From: Calliopsis andreniformis
Lineage: Eukaryota > Arthropoda > Insecta > Hymenoptera > Andrenidae
Direction of reading: 5' to 3'
Assembly (NCBI RefSeq): GCF_051401765.1
Contig: NW_027480438.1
Location: 2,542,001 to 2,606,000 of the forward strand
Length of the DNA stretch: 64,000 bases
Both the position numbers and the translations under genes were made by a program. Positions within the stretch are counted from its first letter, which is position 1; each line of letters opens with the position of its first letter. Positions 1-12,110 of the stretch are shown here, piece by piece. The notes under the pieces are model-generated. The model did no database searches. It was not told the DNA's origin and worked only from the letters and a program-made list of their open reading frames with translations.

Positions 1-330
1 CTGAATTCTCTGCATTCAATACTCAAACCTCAATCCTCAACCCTCAGCCCTCATCCTCCATCCACAATCCTCAATCCTCAAACCTCAATCTTCAATCCTC
101 AATACTCAATCCTCAACCCTCAATCCTCAATCCTCAATCCTTAGTCCTGAATACTCAATCTTCAATACTCAATCCTCAATCTTCAATCGTCAATCCTCAA
201 TCCTCAATCTTCAATCCTCCATACTGAATCTTCAATCCTCAATCCTCAATCCTCAACCCTCAGTCCTCATCCTTAATTCTCAATTCTCAATCCTCAATCC
301 TCAAACCTCAATCTTCAATCCTCAATCCTC

Positions 331-480
331 AGTCCTCAAACCTCAATTCTGAAACCTCAATCCTGAATCCTCAATCTTCAGCTCTCAGTCCTCAACAATC
401 TGTTGTCAATCCTCAATCCTCAATCCCCAATCCTCAACCTTCAATCCTCAATCCTCAATCCTCAAGCCTCAATCCTCAAT
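331..480 (+). repeat. 550-bp spaced repeat, first copy
   Basis: Bases from 331 match bases from 881 at an offset of exactly 550. They share AGTCCTCAAACC, the gaps with CCTGAATCC, the GCTCTCAG variant and CAACAATCTG. A third related copy starts near 3,517. The spacing is not a multiple of 7. It equals 76 heptamers plus three hexamers, and three 6-bp units are visible in the interval (near 541-556, 643 and 800). The match fades by about 480. Confidence 0.8.
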
Positions 481-880
481 CCTCAATCCCCAATACTCAA
501 TCTTCAATCCTCAATCATCAATCCTCAATCCTCAACCCTCAGCCCTTATCCTCAATCCTCAATCCTGAATCCTCAATCCTCAATCTTCAATCCTCAATAG
601 TCAATCTCCAATCCTCAATCCTCAATCCAAAATCCTCAATCTTCAATCCTCATCCTCAATCCTCAAGCCTCAATCCTCAATCATCATTCTTCAATCCTCA
701 ATACCCAATCCTCAATCTTCAATCCTCAATCCTCAATCCTCAATTCTCAATCCTCAATCCTCGGTCCTCTGTCCTCAAACCTCAATCCTCAACCCTCAGC
801 CCTCATTCTCAATCCTCAATCCTCAATCCTCAATCCTCAATTTTCAATCCTCAATACTCAATCTTCAATCCTCAATCCTC

Positions 881-1030
881 AGTCCTCAAACCTCAATTCT
901 GAATCCTCAATCCTGAATCCTCAATCTTCAGCTCTCAGTCCTCAACAATCTGTTGTCAATCCTCAATCCTCAATCCCCAATCCTCAATCTTCAATCCTCA
1001 ATCCTCAATCCTCAAGCCTAAATCCTTAAT
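881..1030 (+). repeat. 550-bp spaced repeat, second copy
   Basis: This is the partner of the copy at 331. It shares the CAACAATCTG mark at 942-951 and the CCCCAATCC unit that follows. It differs in small substitutions, for example CAATCTTC where the first copy has CAACCTTC. Past about 1,010 the copies diverge (TAAATCC and TTAATCC here). Confidence 0.8.
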
Positions 1031-1394
1031 CCTCAATCTTCAATCCTGAATACTCAGTCTTCAATCCTCAATACTCAATCCTCAATCATCAATCCTCAAT
1101 CCTCAATCATCAACCTTCAATCTTCAATCCTCAATCCTCAACCCTGAATCGTCAATCCTCATTCTTCAATCCTCAATACCCAATCCTCAATCCTCAATCC
1201 TCAATCCTCAATCCTCAATACTCAATCTTCAATCCTCAATCCTCAATCCTCATTCCTCAATCCTCAATCCTCAGTCATCAATCCTCAGTCCTCAATACTC
1301 AATCGTCAATCCTCAGTCCTCAATTCTCAATCCTCAATCCTCGTTCCTCAAACCTCAATCCTCATTCTTCAATCCTCAATACCCAATCCTCAAT

Positions 1395-1728
1395 CTTCAA
1401 TCCTGAATCCTCAATCTTCAGACCTCAGTCCTCAACAATCAGTTGTCAATTCTCAATCCTCAATACAATATCACCAATTCACAGTTTTCAATAATCAATA
1501 CTCAATCTGCAATCTTCAAATCTCTATGCACAAACATCAATTCTCATCACTGAACCCTCAACACTCAGTCCCCAATCCTCAATCTTCAATCCTCAATCCT
1601 CAATTCTCGATCCTCAATCCTCAACCTTCAATCCTCAATACTCAACCTTCAATCCTCAATCCTCAATCCCCAATCCTCAATCCTCAATCCTCAATCGTCA
1701 GTTTTCATTCCTCAATACCCAATCTGCA
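1395..1728 (+). repeat. 784-bp spaced repeat, first copy
   Basis: This matches 2,179-2,512 at an offset of exactly 784 (112 heptamers). The shared diverged part includes CAACAATCAGTTGTC, ATACAATATCA, CTGCAATCTTC and TCTCTATGCACAAACATC, which are among the least heptamer-like bases in the window and make the match secure. The copies differ by single substitutions, for example ATATCACC here and ATATCATC in the second copy. Confidence 0.85.
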
Positions 1729-2178
1729 ATAATCAGTCCTCAGCCCTCAACCCTCGATCCTCATTCTTCAATCCTCAATACCCAATCTGCAATCCTCAGT
1801 CCTCAGCCCTCAACCCACAATCCTCATTCTTCAATCCTCAATACCCAATTCTCAATCCTCAATCCTCAATCCTCAATCCTCAATACTCAATCTTCAATCC
1901 TCAATCCTCAATCCTCATTCCTCAATCCTCAATCCTCAGTCATCAATCCTCAATCCTCAATACTCAATCGTCAATCCTCAGTCCTCAATTCTCAATCCTC
2001 AATCCTCGTTCCTCAAACCTCAATCCTCATTCTTCAATCCTCAATACCCAATCCTCAATCTTCAATCCTCAATCCTCAATATTCAATCATCAATACGCAA
2101 TCTTCAATCCTCAATCCTCAATCATCAATCCTCAATGCTCAATCCTCAATCCTCAGTCCTCAAACCACAATCCTGAAT

Positions 2179-2512
2179 CTTCAATCCTGAATCCTCAATC
2201 TTCAGACATCAGTCCTCAACAATCAGTTGTCAATTCTCAATCCTCAATACAATATCATCAATTCACAGTTTTCAATAATCAATACTCAATCTGCAATCTT
2301 CAAATCTCTATGCACAAACATCAATTCTCATCACTGAACCCTCAACACTCAGTCCCCAATCCTCAATCTTCAATCCTCAATCTTCAATCCTCAATCCTCA
2401 ATCGTCAACCTTCAATCCTCAATACTCAACCTTCAATCCTCAATCCTCAATCCCCAATCCTCAATCCTCAACCCTCAATCGTCAGTCTTCAATCCTCAAT
2501 ACCCAATCTGCA
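2179..2512 (+). repeat. 784-bp spaced repeat, second copy
   Basis: This is the second copy of the 1,395-1,728 segment. A short open frame starts at the ATG of CTATGCAC in both copies. It encodes only the heptapeptide repeat and is not a gene. After about 2,512 the copies part: the first continues through CTGCAATAATC and the second through CTGCAACCCTC. Confidence 0.85.
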
Positions 2513-2959
2513 ACCCTCAGTCCTCAGCCCTCAACCCTCAATCCTCATTCTTCAATCCTCAATACCCAATCCTCAATCTTCAACCCTCAATCCTCAATCC
2601 TCAAATCTCAATTCTCAATCCTCAATCCTCAATCCTCTATATTCAAGACACAACCATCAGCCATCAATTCTCAATACTCAACCATCAATCCTCAATTCTT
2701 AATACTGAATAGAATATCCTGAATTCTCATGATTCAATACTCAATCCGCAATATTCAATAATCAAATCTCGACCCTCAAACATCAATTCTCAACACTCAA
2801 TCCTCAACACTCGGACCTCTCTCTTCAATGCTCCATCCTCAATCCCCTATCCTCATGCGTCAGTCCTCAATCCTCAATCCTCAGCCCTCAATCCTCAGTC
2901 CTCAAACCTCAATTCCGAATCCACAATCCTGAATGCTCAATCTTCATCCCTCAGTCCGC

Positions 2960-3110
2960 AACAATCAATTGTCAATCCTCAATCCTCAATAGAATATCCT
3001 CAATTCACAGTTTTCAATACTCAATCCCCAATCTTCAATCTTCAAATCTCAATCCACAGACATCAATTCTCATCACTCAACCCTCAACACTCAGTTCTCA
3101 ATTTTCAATC
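2960..3110 (+). repeat. Family B mark near the left edge
   Basis: CAACAATCAATTGTC is followed by AGAATATCCTCAATTCAC and GTTTTCAATAC. The EcoRI site of family A is lost here (TCAATTC instead of TGAATTC). The core ACAAT-CA-ATTGT is a short inverted repeat. The same combination, including ATTCACAGTTTT, returns near 63,104-63,170 at the other end of the window and is not seen in the central array. Confidence 0.75.
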
Positions 3111-3592
3111 CTCAACCCTCAATCCTCAATCTTCAATCCTCCATACTCAATCTTCAATCCTCAATCCTCAATCATCAATCCTCAATCCTCAATCCACAGT
3201 CATCAATCCTCAATCTTCAATACTCAATCCTCAATCCTCAATCCTCAATCCTCAATCCTCATTCCTCAAACCTCAATCCTCAACCCTCAGTCCTCATCCT
3301 CAATTCTCAATTCTCAATCCTCAATCCTCAATCCTCAATCTTCAATCCTCAATCCTCAATCTTCAAACCTCAATCCTCAATCCTCAATTCTCAATCCTCA
3401 ATCCTCGGTCCTCTGTCCTCAAACCTCAACCCTCAACCCTCAGCAATCATCCTCAATCCTCAATCCTCAATCCTCAATTTTCAATCCTCAATACTCAATC
3501 TTCAATCCTCAATCCTCAGTCCTCAAACCTCAGTTCTGAATCCTCAATCCTGAAACCTCAATCTTCAGCTCTCAGTCCTCAACAATCAGTTG

Positions 3593-6500
3593 TCAATCCT
3601 CAATCCTCAATCCCCAATCCTCAATCTTCAATCCTCAATACTCAATCTTCAATCCTCAATCCTCAATCCTGAATCGTCAATCCTCATTCTTCAATCCTCA
3701 ATACCCAATCCTCAATCCTCAATCCTCAATCCTCAATCCTCAATACTCAATCTTCAATCCTCAATCCTCAATGATCAATCCTCAATCCTCAATCCTCAAT
3801 CCTCAATCCTCAATTTTCAATCCTCAATACTCAATCTTCAATCCTCAATCCTCAGTCCACAAACCTCAATTCTGAATCCTCAATCCTGAATCCTCAATCT
3901 TCAGCTCTCAGTCCTCAACAATCAGTTGCCAATCCTCAATCCGCAATCCTGATTCCTCAAACCTCAATTCTCAACCCTCAGTCGTCATCCTCAATTCTCA
4001 ATCCTCAATCCTTAATCCTCAATCTTCAATCCTCAATAATCAATCTCCTATCCTAGATCCTCAATCCCCAATACTCTATCCTTAATCCTCAATATTCAAT
4101 CCTCTATCCCCGGTCCACAATCTTCAATTCCCAAAGCTCAATAATCAATCCTCAATCCTCAGTCCTCAATCGTCAATCATCAATCCACAATCTTCAATAC
4201 TCAATCCTCAGTCCTCAATCCTCAATCCTCAATCCTCAATCACCAATCCTCAATCTTCAATACTCAATCGTTAATCCTCAATCCTCAATCCCCAATACAC
4301 AGTCTTCAATCCTCAATCCTCAATCCTCAATCCTCAACCCTCTGCCCTCATCCTCAATCCTCAATCCTGAATCCTCAATCCTCAATCTTCAATCCTCAAT
4401 ACTCAGTCTTCAATCAGCAATCCTCAATATTCAACCCTCAATCCTCAATCCTCAATCATCAATACTCAATCCTCAATCATCAACCTTCAATCCTCAATAC
4501 TCAATCCTCAATCCTCAATACTCAATCTTCAATCCTCCATACTCAATCTTCAATCCTCAATCCTCAACCATCAATCCTCAAACCTCATCCTCAGTCATCA
4601 ATCCTCAATCTTCAATACTCAACCCTCAATCCTCAATCCTCAATCCTCTATACTCAACCATCAATCCTCAATTCTCAATACTCAATAGAATATCCCGAAT
4701 TCTCATGATTCAATACTCAATCCACAATATTCATTAATCAAATCTCGATCCTCAAACATCAATTCTCAACACTCAATCCTCAACACTCGGTCCTCTCTCT
4801 TCAATCCTCAATACTCAATCTTCGATTCTCAATTCTCAATCCTCAATCCTCAATCCCCAATCCTCAATCTTCAATCCTCAATCCTCAATCCTCAATCCTC
4901 AATCCTCAATCCTCAATCATCAATACTCAGTCTTCAATCCTCAATCCTCAAACCTCAAACTTCAATCCTCAACCCTTGATCCTCAATCCTCTATCCTCAA
5001 TCCTCAATCCTCAATCCTGAATCATCAGTCATGAATACTCAATCTTCATAACTCAATCCTCAATGCTCAATCCTCAATCCTCAATCCTCAATCCTCAATC
5101 CTCATTCTTCAAACCTCAATCCTCAACCCTCAGTCCTCATCCTCAATTCTCAATTCTCAATCCTCAATCCTCAATCCTCAATCTTCAATACTCAATCCTC
5201 TCTACCCAATCTGCAATCCTCAGTCCTCAACCCTCAACCCTCAATCCTTATTCTTCAATCCTCAATACCCAATCCTCAATCTTCAACCCTCAATCCTCAA
5301 TCCTCAATTCTCAATCCTCAATCCTGAGTCCTCAGTCCTCAAACCTCAATCCTCAACACTCAGCCATCATCCTCAATCCTCAATCCTCAATCCTCAATCC
5401 TCAATCCTCAGTCATCAATCTTCAATACTCAATACTCAATCGTCAATACTCAATCGTCAATCCTCAGTCCTCAATTCTCAATCCTCAATCCTCGTTCCTC
5501 AAACCTCAATCCTCAACCCTCAGTCCTCATACTCAATTCTCAATCCTCAATCCTCAAACCTCAATCTTCAATCCTCAATACTCAATCCTCAATCCTCAAT
5601 ACTCAACCATCAATACTCAATTCTCAATACTCAATAGAATATCCTGAATTCTCAGTATTCAATACTCAAACCTCAATCATAAACCCTCAGCCCTCATCCT
5701 CCATCCTCAATCCTCAACCCTCAATCCCCAATCTTCAATCCTCAATACTCAATCTTCAATCTTCAATCTTCAATCCTCAATCCTCAATCCTCAATCCTCA
5801 ATCCTCAGTCATCAATCCTCAATCTTCAATACTCAATCGTAAATCCGCAGTCCTCAATCCTCAATCCTCAATCCTCAATCATCAATTCTCAATCTTCAAT
5901 CCTCAATCCTCAATCCTCAATCCTCAATCCTCAATCCTCAATCCTCAATCATCAGTCATGAATACTCAATCTTCATAACTCAATCTTCAATACTCAATCC
6001 TCAATCCTCAATCCTCAATCCTCAATCCTCATTCTTCAAACATCAATCCTCAACCCTCAGTCCTCATCCTCAATTCTCAATTCTCAATCCTCAATCCTCA
6101 ATCCTCAATCTTCAATCCTGAATAATCAATGTCCAATCCTAGATCCTCAATCCCCAATCCTCAATCCTTAATCCTCAATCTTCAAACCTCAATACACAGT
6201 CCTCAATCCTCAATACTCGATACTCAATCGTCAATCTTCAATCCTCAATACTCAATTCTCAATCCTCAATCCTCAGTCCTCAGTCCTCAAACCTCAATCC
6301 TCAACACTCAGCCATCATCCTCAATCCTCAATCCTCAATCCTCAATCCTCAATCCTCAATCCTCAATACGCAACCATCAATCCTCAATTCTCAATACCCA
6401 ATAGAATATCCTGAATTCTCAGTATTCAATACTCAAACCTCAATCCTCGACCCTCAGCCCTCATCCTCCATCCTCAATCCTCAATCCTCAAACCTCAATC

Positions 6501-7665
6501 TTCAATCCTCAATACTCAATCTTCGATTCTCAATTCTCAATCCTCAATCCTCAATCCCCAATCCTGAATCTTCAACTCTCAATACTCAATACTCAATCCT
6601 CAATCCTCAGCTCGCAACCATCAATACTCAATTCTCAATACTCAATAGAATATCCTGAATTCTCAGTATTCAATACTCAAACCTCAATCCTCAACACTCA
6701 GCCCTCATCCTCCATCCTCAATCCTCAATCCTCAAACCTCTATCTTCAATCCTCAATACTCAATCTTCGATTCTCAATTCTCAATGCTCAATCCTCAATT
6801 CTCAATCCTCAATACTCAATCCTCAATCCTCAATCCTCAATCCCCAATCCTCAATCTTCAATCCTCAATCCTCAATCCTCGTTCCTCAATCCTCGATACT
6901 CAATCGTCAATCCCCAGTCCTCAATTCTCAATCCTCAATCCTCGTTCCTCAAACCTCAATCCTCAACCCTCAGTCCTCATCCTCAATTCTCAACCCTCAA
7001 TCCTCAAACCTCACTCTTCAATCCTCAATACTCAACCCTCAATCCTCAATACTCAACCATCAGTCCTCAACTCTCAATACTCAGTCTTCAATCCTCAATC
7101 CTCAATCCTCAATCCTCAATCCTCAATCCTGAATCATCAGTCATGAATACTCAATCTTCATAACTCAATCCTCAATGCTCAATCCTCAATCCTCAATCCT
7201 CAATCCTCAATCCTCATTCTTCAAACCTCAATCCTCAACCCTCAGTCCTCATCCTCAATTCTCAATTCTCAATCCTCAATCCTCAATCCTCAATCCTCAA
7301 TCTTCAATCCTCAATCCTCTCTACCCAATCTGCAATCCTCAGTCCTCAACCCTCAACCCTCAATCCTTATTCTTCAATCCTCAATACCCAATCCTCAATC
7401 TTCAACCCTCAATCCTCAATCCTCAATTCTCAATCCTCAATCCTCAGTCCGCAGTCCTCAAACCTCAATCCTCAACACTCAGCCATCATCCTCAATCCTC
7501 AATCCTCAATCCTCAATCCTCAATCCTCAGTCATCAATCTTCAATACTCAATACTCAATCGTCAATACTCAATCGTCAATCCTCAGTCCTCAATTCTCAA
7601 TCCTCAATCCTCGTTCCTCAAACCTCAATCCTCAACCCTCAGTCCTCATCCTCAATTCTCAATCC
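3593..7665 (+). repeat. Tandem block unit 1 of about 4.07 kb
   Basis: This unit matches the next one at an offset of exactly 4,073, starting at base 3,593, where the match breaks on the left (G at 3,592, C at 7,665). The second unit therefore begins directly where this one ends. Unit 1 is shorter than unit 2 because of two missing segments of 131 bp and 230 bp; the offset rises to 4,204 and then 4,434. Family A marks lie at 4,687, 5,636, 6,403 and 6,647. It contains only heptamer satellite, and its open frames encode only the repeat peptide. Confidence 0.88.
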
Positions 7666-10600
7666 TCAATCCTCAATCCTCAATCCCCAATCCTCAATCT
7701 TCAATCCTCAATACTCAATCTTCAATCCTCAATCCTCAATCCTGAATCGTCAATCCTCATTCTTCAATCCTCAATACCCAATCTTCAATCCTCAATCCTC
7801 AATCCTCAATCCTCAATACTCAATCTTCAATCCTCAATCCTCAATGATCAATCCTCAATCCTCAATCCTCAATCCTCAATCCTCAATTTTCAATCCTCAA
7901 TACTCAATCTTCAATCCTCAATCCTCAGTCCACAAACCTCAATTCTGAATCCTCAATCCTGAATCCTCAATCTTCAGCTCTCAGTCCTCAACAATCAGTT
8001 GCCAATCCTCAATCCGCAATCCTGATTCCTCAAACCTCAATTCTCAACCCTCAGTCGTCATCCTCAATTCTCAATCCTCAATCCTTAATCCTCAATCTTC
8101 AATCCTCAATAATCAATCTCCTATCCTAGATCCTCAATCCCCAATACTCTATCCTTAATCCTCAATATTCAATCCTCTATCCCCGGTCCACAATCTTCAA
8201 TTCCCAAAGCTCAATAATCAATCCTCAATCCTCAGTCCTCAATCGTCAATCATCAATCCACAATCTTCAATACTCAATCCTCAGTCCTCAATCCTCAATC
8301 CTCAATCCTCAATCACCAATCCTCAATCTTCAATACTCAATCGTTAATCCTCAATCCTCAATCCCCAATACACAGTCTTCAATCCTCAATCCTCAATCCT
8401 CAATCCTCAACCCTCTGCCCTCATCCTCAATCCTCAATCCTGAATCCTCAATCCTCAATCTTCAATCCTCAATACTCAGTCTTCAATCAGCAATCCTCAA
8501 TATTCAACCCTCAATCCTCAATCCTCAATCATCAATACTCAATCCTCAATCATCAACCTTCAATCCTCAATACTCAATCCTCAATCCTCAATACTCAATC
8601 TTCAATCCTCCATACTCAATCTTCAATCCTCAATCCTCAACCATCAATCCTCAAACCTCATCCTCAGTCATCAATCCTCAATCTTCAATACTCAACCCTC
8701 AATCCTCAATCCTCAATCCTCTATACTCAACCATCAATCCTCAATTCTCAACACTCAATAGAATATCCCGAATTCTCATGATTCAATACTCAATCCACAA
8801 TATTCATTAATCAAATCTCGATCCTCAAACATCAATTCTCAACACTCAATCCTCAACACTCGGTCCTCTCTCTTCAATCCTCAATACTCAATCTTCGATT
8901 CTCAATTCTCAATCCTCAATCCTCAATCCCCAATCCTCAATCTTCAATCCTCAATCCTCAATCCTCAATCCTCAATCCTCAATCCTCAATCATCAATACT
9001 CAGTCTTCAATCCTCAATCCTCAAACCTCAAACTTCAATCCTCAACCCTTGATCCTCAATCCTCTATCCTCAATCCTCAATCCTCAATCCTGAATCATCA
9101 GTCATGAATACTCAATCTTCATAACTCAATCCTCAATGCTCAATCCTCAATCCTCAATCCTCAATCCTCAATCCTCATTCTTCAAACCTCAATCCTCAAC
9201 CCTCAGTCCTCATCCTCAATTCTCAATTCTCAATCCTCAATCCTCAATCCTCAATCTTCAATCCTCAATCCTCTCTACCCAATCTGCAATCCTCAGTCCT
9301 CAACCCTCAACCCTCAATCCTTATTCTTCAATCCTCAATACCCAATCCTCAATCTTCAACCCTCAATCCTCAATCCTCAATTCTCAATCCTCAATCCTCA
9401 GTCCTCAGTCCTCAAACCTCAATCCTCAACACTCAGCCATCATCCTCAATCCTCAATCCTCAATCCTCAATCCTCAATCCTCAGTCATCAATCTTCAATA
9501 CTCAATACTCAATCGTCAATACTCAATCGTCAATCCTCAGTCCTGAATTCTCAATCCTCAATCCTCGTTCCTCAAACCTCAATCCTCAACCCTCAGTCCT
9601 CATACTCAATTCTCAATCCTCAATCCTCAAACCTCAATCTTCAATCCTCAATACTCAATCCTCAATCCTCAATACTCAACCATCAATACTCAATTCTCAA
9701 TACTCAATAGAATATCCTGAATTCTCAGTATTCAATACTCAAACCTCAATCATAAACCCTCAGCCCTCATCCTCCATCCTCAATCCTCAACCCTCAATCC
9801 CCAATCTTCAATCCTCAATACTCAATCTTCAATCTTCAATCTTCAATCCTCAATCCTCAATCCTCAATCCTCAATCCTCAGTCATCAATCCTCAATCTTC
9901 AATACTCAATCGTAAATCCGCAGTCCTCAATCCTCAATCCTCAATCCTCAATCATCAATTCTCAATCTTCAATCCTCAATCCTCAATCCTCAATCCTCAA
10001 TCCTCAATCCTCAATCCTCAATCATCAGTCATGAATACTCAATCTTCATAACTCAATCTTCAATACTCAATCCTCAATCCTCAATCCTCAATCCTCAATC
10101 CTCATTCTTCAAACATCAATCCTCAACCCTCAGTCCTCATCCTCAATTCTCAATTCTCAATCCTCAATCCTCAATCCTCAATCTTCAATCCTGAATAATC
10201 AATCTCCAATCCTAGATCCTCAATCCCCAATCCTCAATCCTTAATCCTCAATCTTCAAACCTCAATACACAGTCCTCAATCCTCAATACTCGATACTCAA
10301 TCGTCAATCTTCAATCCTCAATACTCAATTCTCAATCCTCAATCCTCAGTCCTCAGTCCTCAAACCTCAATCCTCAACACTCAGCCATCATCCTCACTCC
10401 TCAATCCTCAATCCTCAATCCTCAATCCTCAGTCCTCAATTCTCAATCCTCAAACCTCGTTCCTCAAACCTCAATCCTCAACCCTCAGTCCTCATCCTCA
10501 ATTCTCAATCCTCAATCCTCAACCTCAATCTTCAATCCTCAATACTCAATACTCAATCCTCAATCCTCAATACGCAACCATCAATCCTCAATTCTCAATA

Positions 10601-12110
10601 CCCAATAGAATATCCTGAATTCTCAGTATTCAATACTCAAACCTCAATCCTCGACCCTCAGCCCTCATCCTCCATCCTCAATCCTCAATTGTCAAACCTC
10701 AATCTTCAATCCTCAATACTCAATCTTCGATTCTCAATTCTCAATCCTCAATCCTCAATCCCCAATCCTGAATCTTCAACTCTCAATACTCAATACTCAA
10801 TCCTCAATCCTCAGCACGCAACCATCAATACTCAATTCTCAATACTCAATAGAATATCCTGAATTCTCAGTATTCAATACTCAAACCTCAATCCTCAACA
10901 CTCAGCCCTCATCCTCCATCCTCAATCCTCAATCCTCAAACCTCTATCTTCAATCCTCAATACTCAATCTTCGATTCTCAATTCTCAATGCTCAATCCTC
11001 AATTCTCAATCCTCAATACTCAATCCTCAATCCTCAATCCTCAATCCCCAATCCTCAATCTTCAATCCTCAATCCTCAATCCTCGTTCCTCAATCCTCGA
11101 TACTCAATCGTCAATCCCCAGTCCTCAATTCTCAATCCTCAATCCTCGTTCCTCAAACCTCAATCCTCAACCCTCAGTCCTCATCCTCAATTCTCAACCC
11201 TCAATCCTCAAACCTCACTCTTCAATCCTCAATACTCAACCCTCAATCCTCAATACTCAACCATCAGTCCTCAACTCTCAATACTCAATAGAATATCCTG
11301 AATTCTCAGTATTCAATACTCAAACCTCAATCCTCAACCCTCAGCCCTCATCCTCCATGCTCAATCCTCAATCCTCAAACCTCAATCTTCAATCCTCAAT
11401 ACTCAATCTTCGATTCTCAATTCTCAATCCTCAATCCTCAATCCCCAATCCTCAATCTTCAATCCTCAATCCTCAATCCTCAATCCTCAATCCTCAATCC
11501 TCAATCATCAATACTCAGTCTTCAATCCTCAATCCTCAATCCTCAATCCTCAATCCTCAATCCTGAATCATCAGTCATGAATACTCAATCTTCATAACTC
11601 AATCCTCAATGCTCAATCCTCAATCCTCAATCCTCAATCCTCAATCCTCATTCTTCAAACCTCAATCCTCAACCCTCAGTCCTCATCCTCAATTCTCAAT
11701 TCTCAATCCTCAATCCTCAATCCTCAATCCTCAATCTTCAATCCTCAATCCTCTCTACCCAATCTGCAATCCTCAGTCCTCAACCCTCAACCCTCAATCC
11801 TTATTCTTCAATCCTCAATACCCAATCCTCAATCTTCAACCCTCAATCCTCAATCCTCAATTCTCAATCCTCAATCCTCAGTCCGCAGTCCTCAAACCTC
11901 AATCCTCAACACTCAGCCATCATCCTCAATCCTCAATCCTCAATCCTCAATCCTCAATCCTCAGTCATCAATCTTCAATACTCAATACTCAATCGTCAAT
12001 ACTCAATCGTCAATCCTCAGTCCTCAATTCTCAATCCTCAATCCTCGTTCCTCAAACCTCAATCCTCAACCCTCAGTCCTCATCCTCAATTCTCAATCCT
12101 CAATCCTCAA
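7666..12110 (+). repeat. Tandem block unit 2 of about 4.44 kb
   Basis: This is a near-identical copy of unit 1. Family A marks lie at 8,760, 9,709, 10,607, 10,851 and 11,290. The mark at 11,290 lies in the 230-bp segment lost from unit 1. The segment near 10,425-10,560, which includes CTCGTTCC, is absent from unit 1 but present in the third partial copy near 13,905-14,035. Identity with the end of unit 1 stops at 12,110/7,676. Confidence 0.88.
9920..11000 (+). repeat. 1.08-kb segment also present at 13,396
   Basis: This matches 13,396-14,476 at an offset of 3,476. Anchors at exactly this offset include TCAGTCATG (10,025 and 13,501), ATACACAG (10,265 and 13,741) and the A mark (10,607 and 14,083). 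The match ends after CAATGCTCAATCC. Both copies carry the segment that unit 1 lacks near 6,340. Confidence 0.8.

Larger units (their letters stand above)
1..3592 (+). repeat. Left divergent part of the array
   Basis: This part has heptamers in orders different from the central array. It carries a recurring mark absent from most of the window: CAACAATC followed by TGTTGTC or AGTTGTC, at about 392, 942, 1,432, 2,218, 2,968 and 3,580. It holds the 550-bp and 784-bp repeat pairs listed separately. One family A mark with a changed right arm (TCATGATTC instead of TCAGTATTC) lies at 2,711, and a family B mark lies at 2,991. No coding or RNA gene is visible. Confidence 0.85.
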
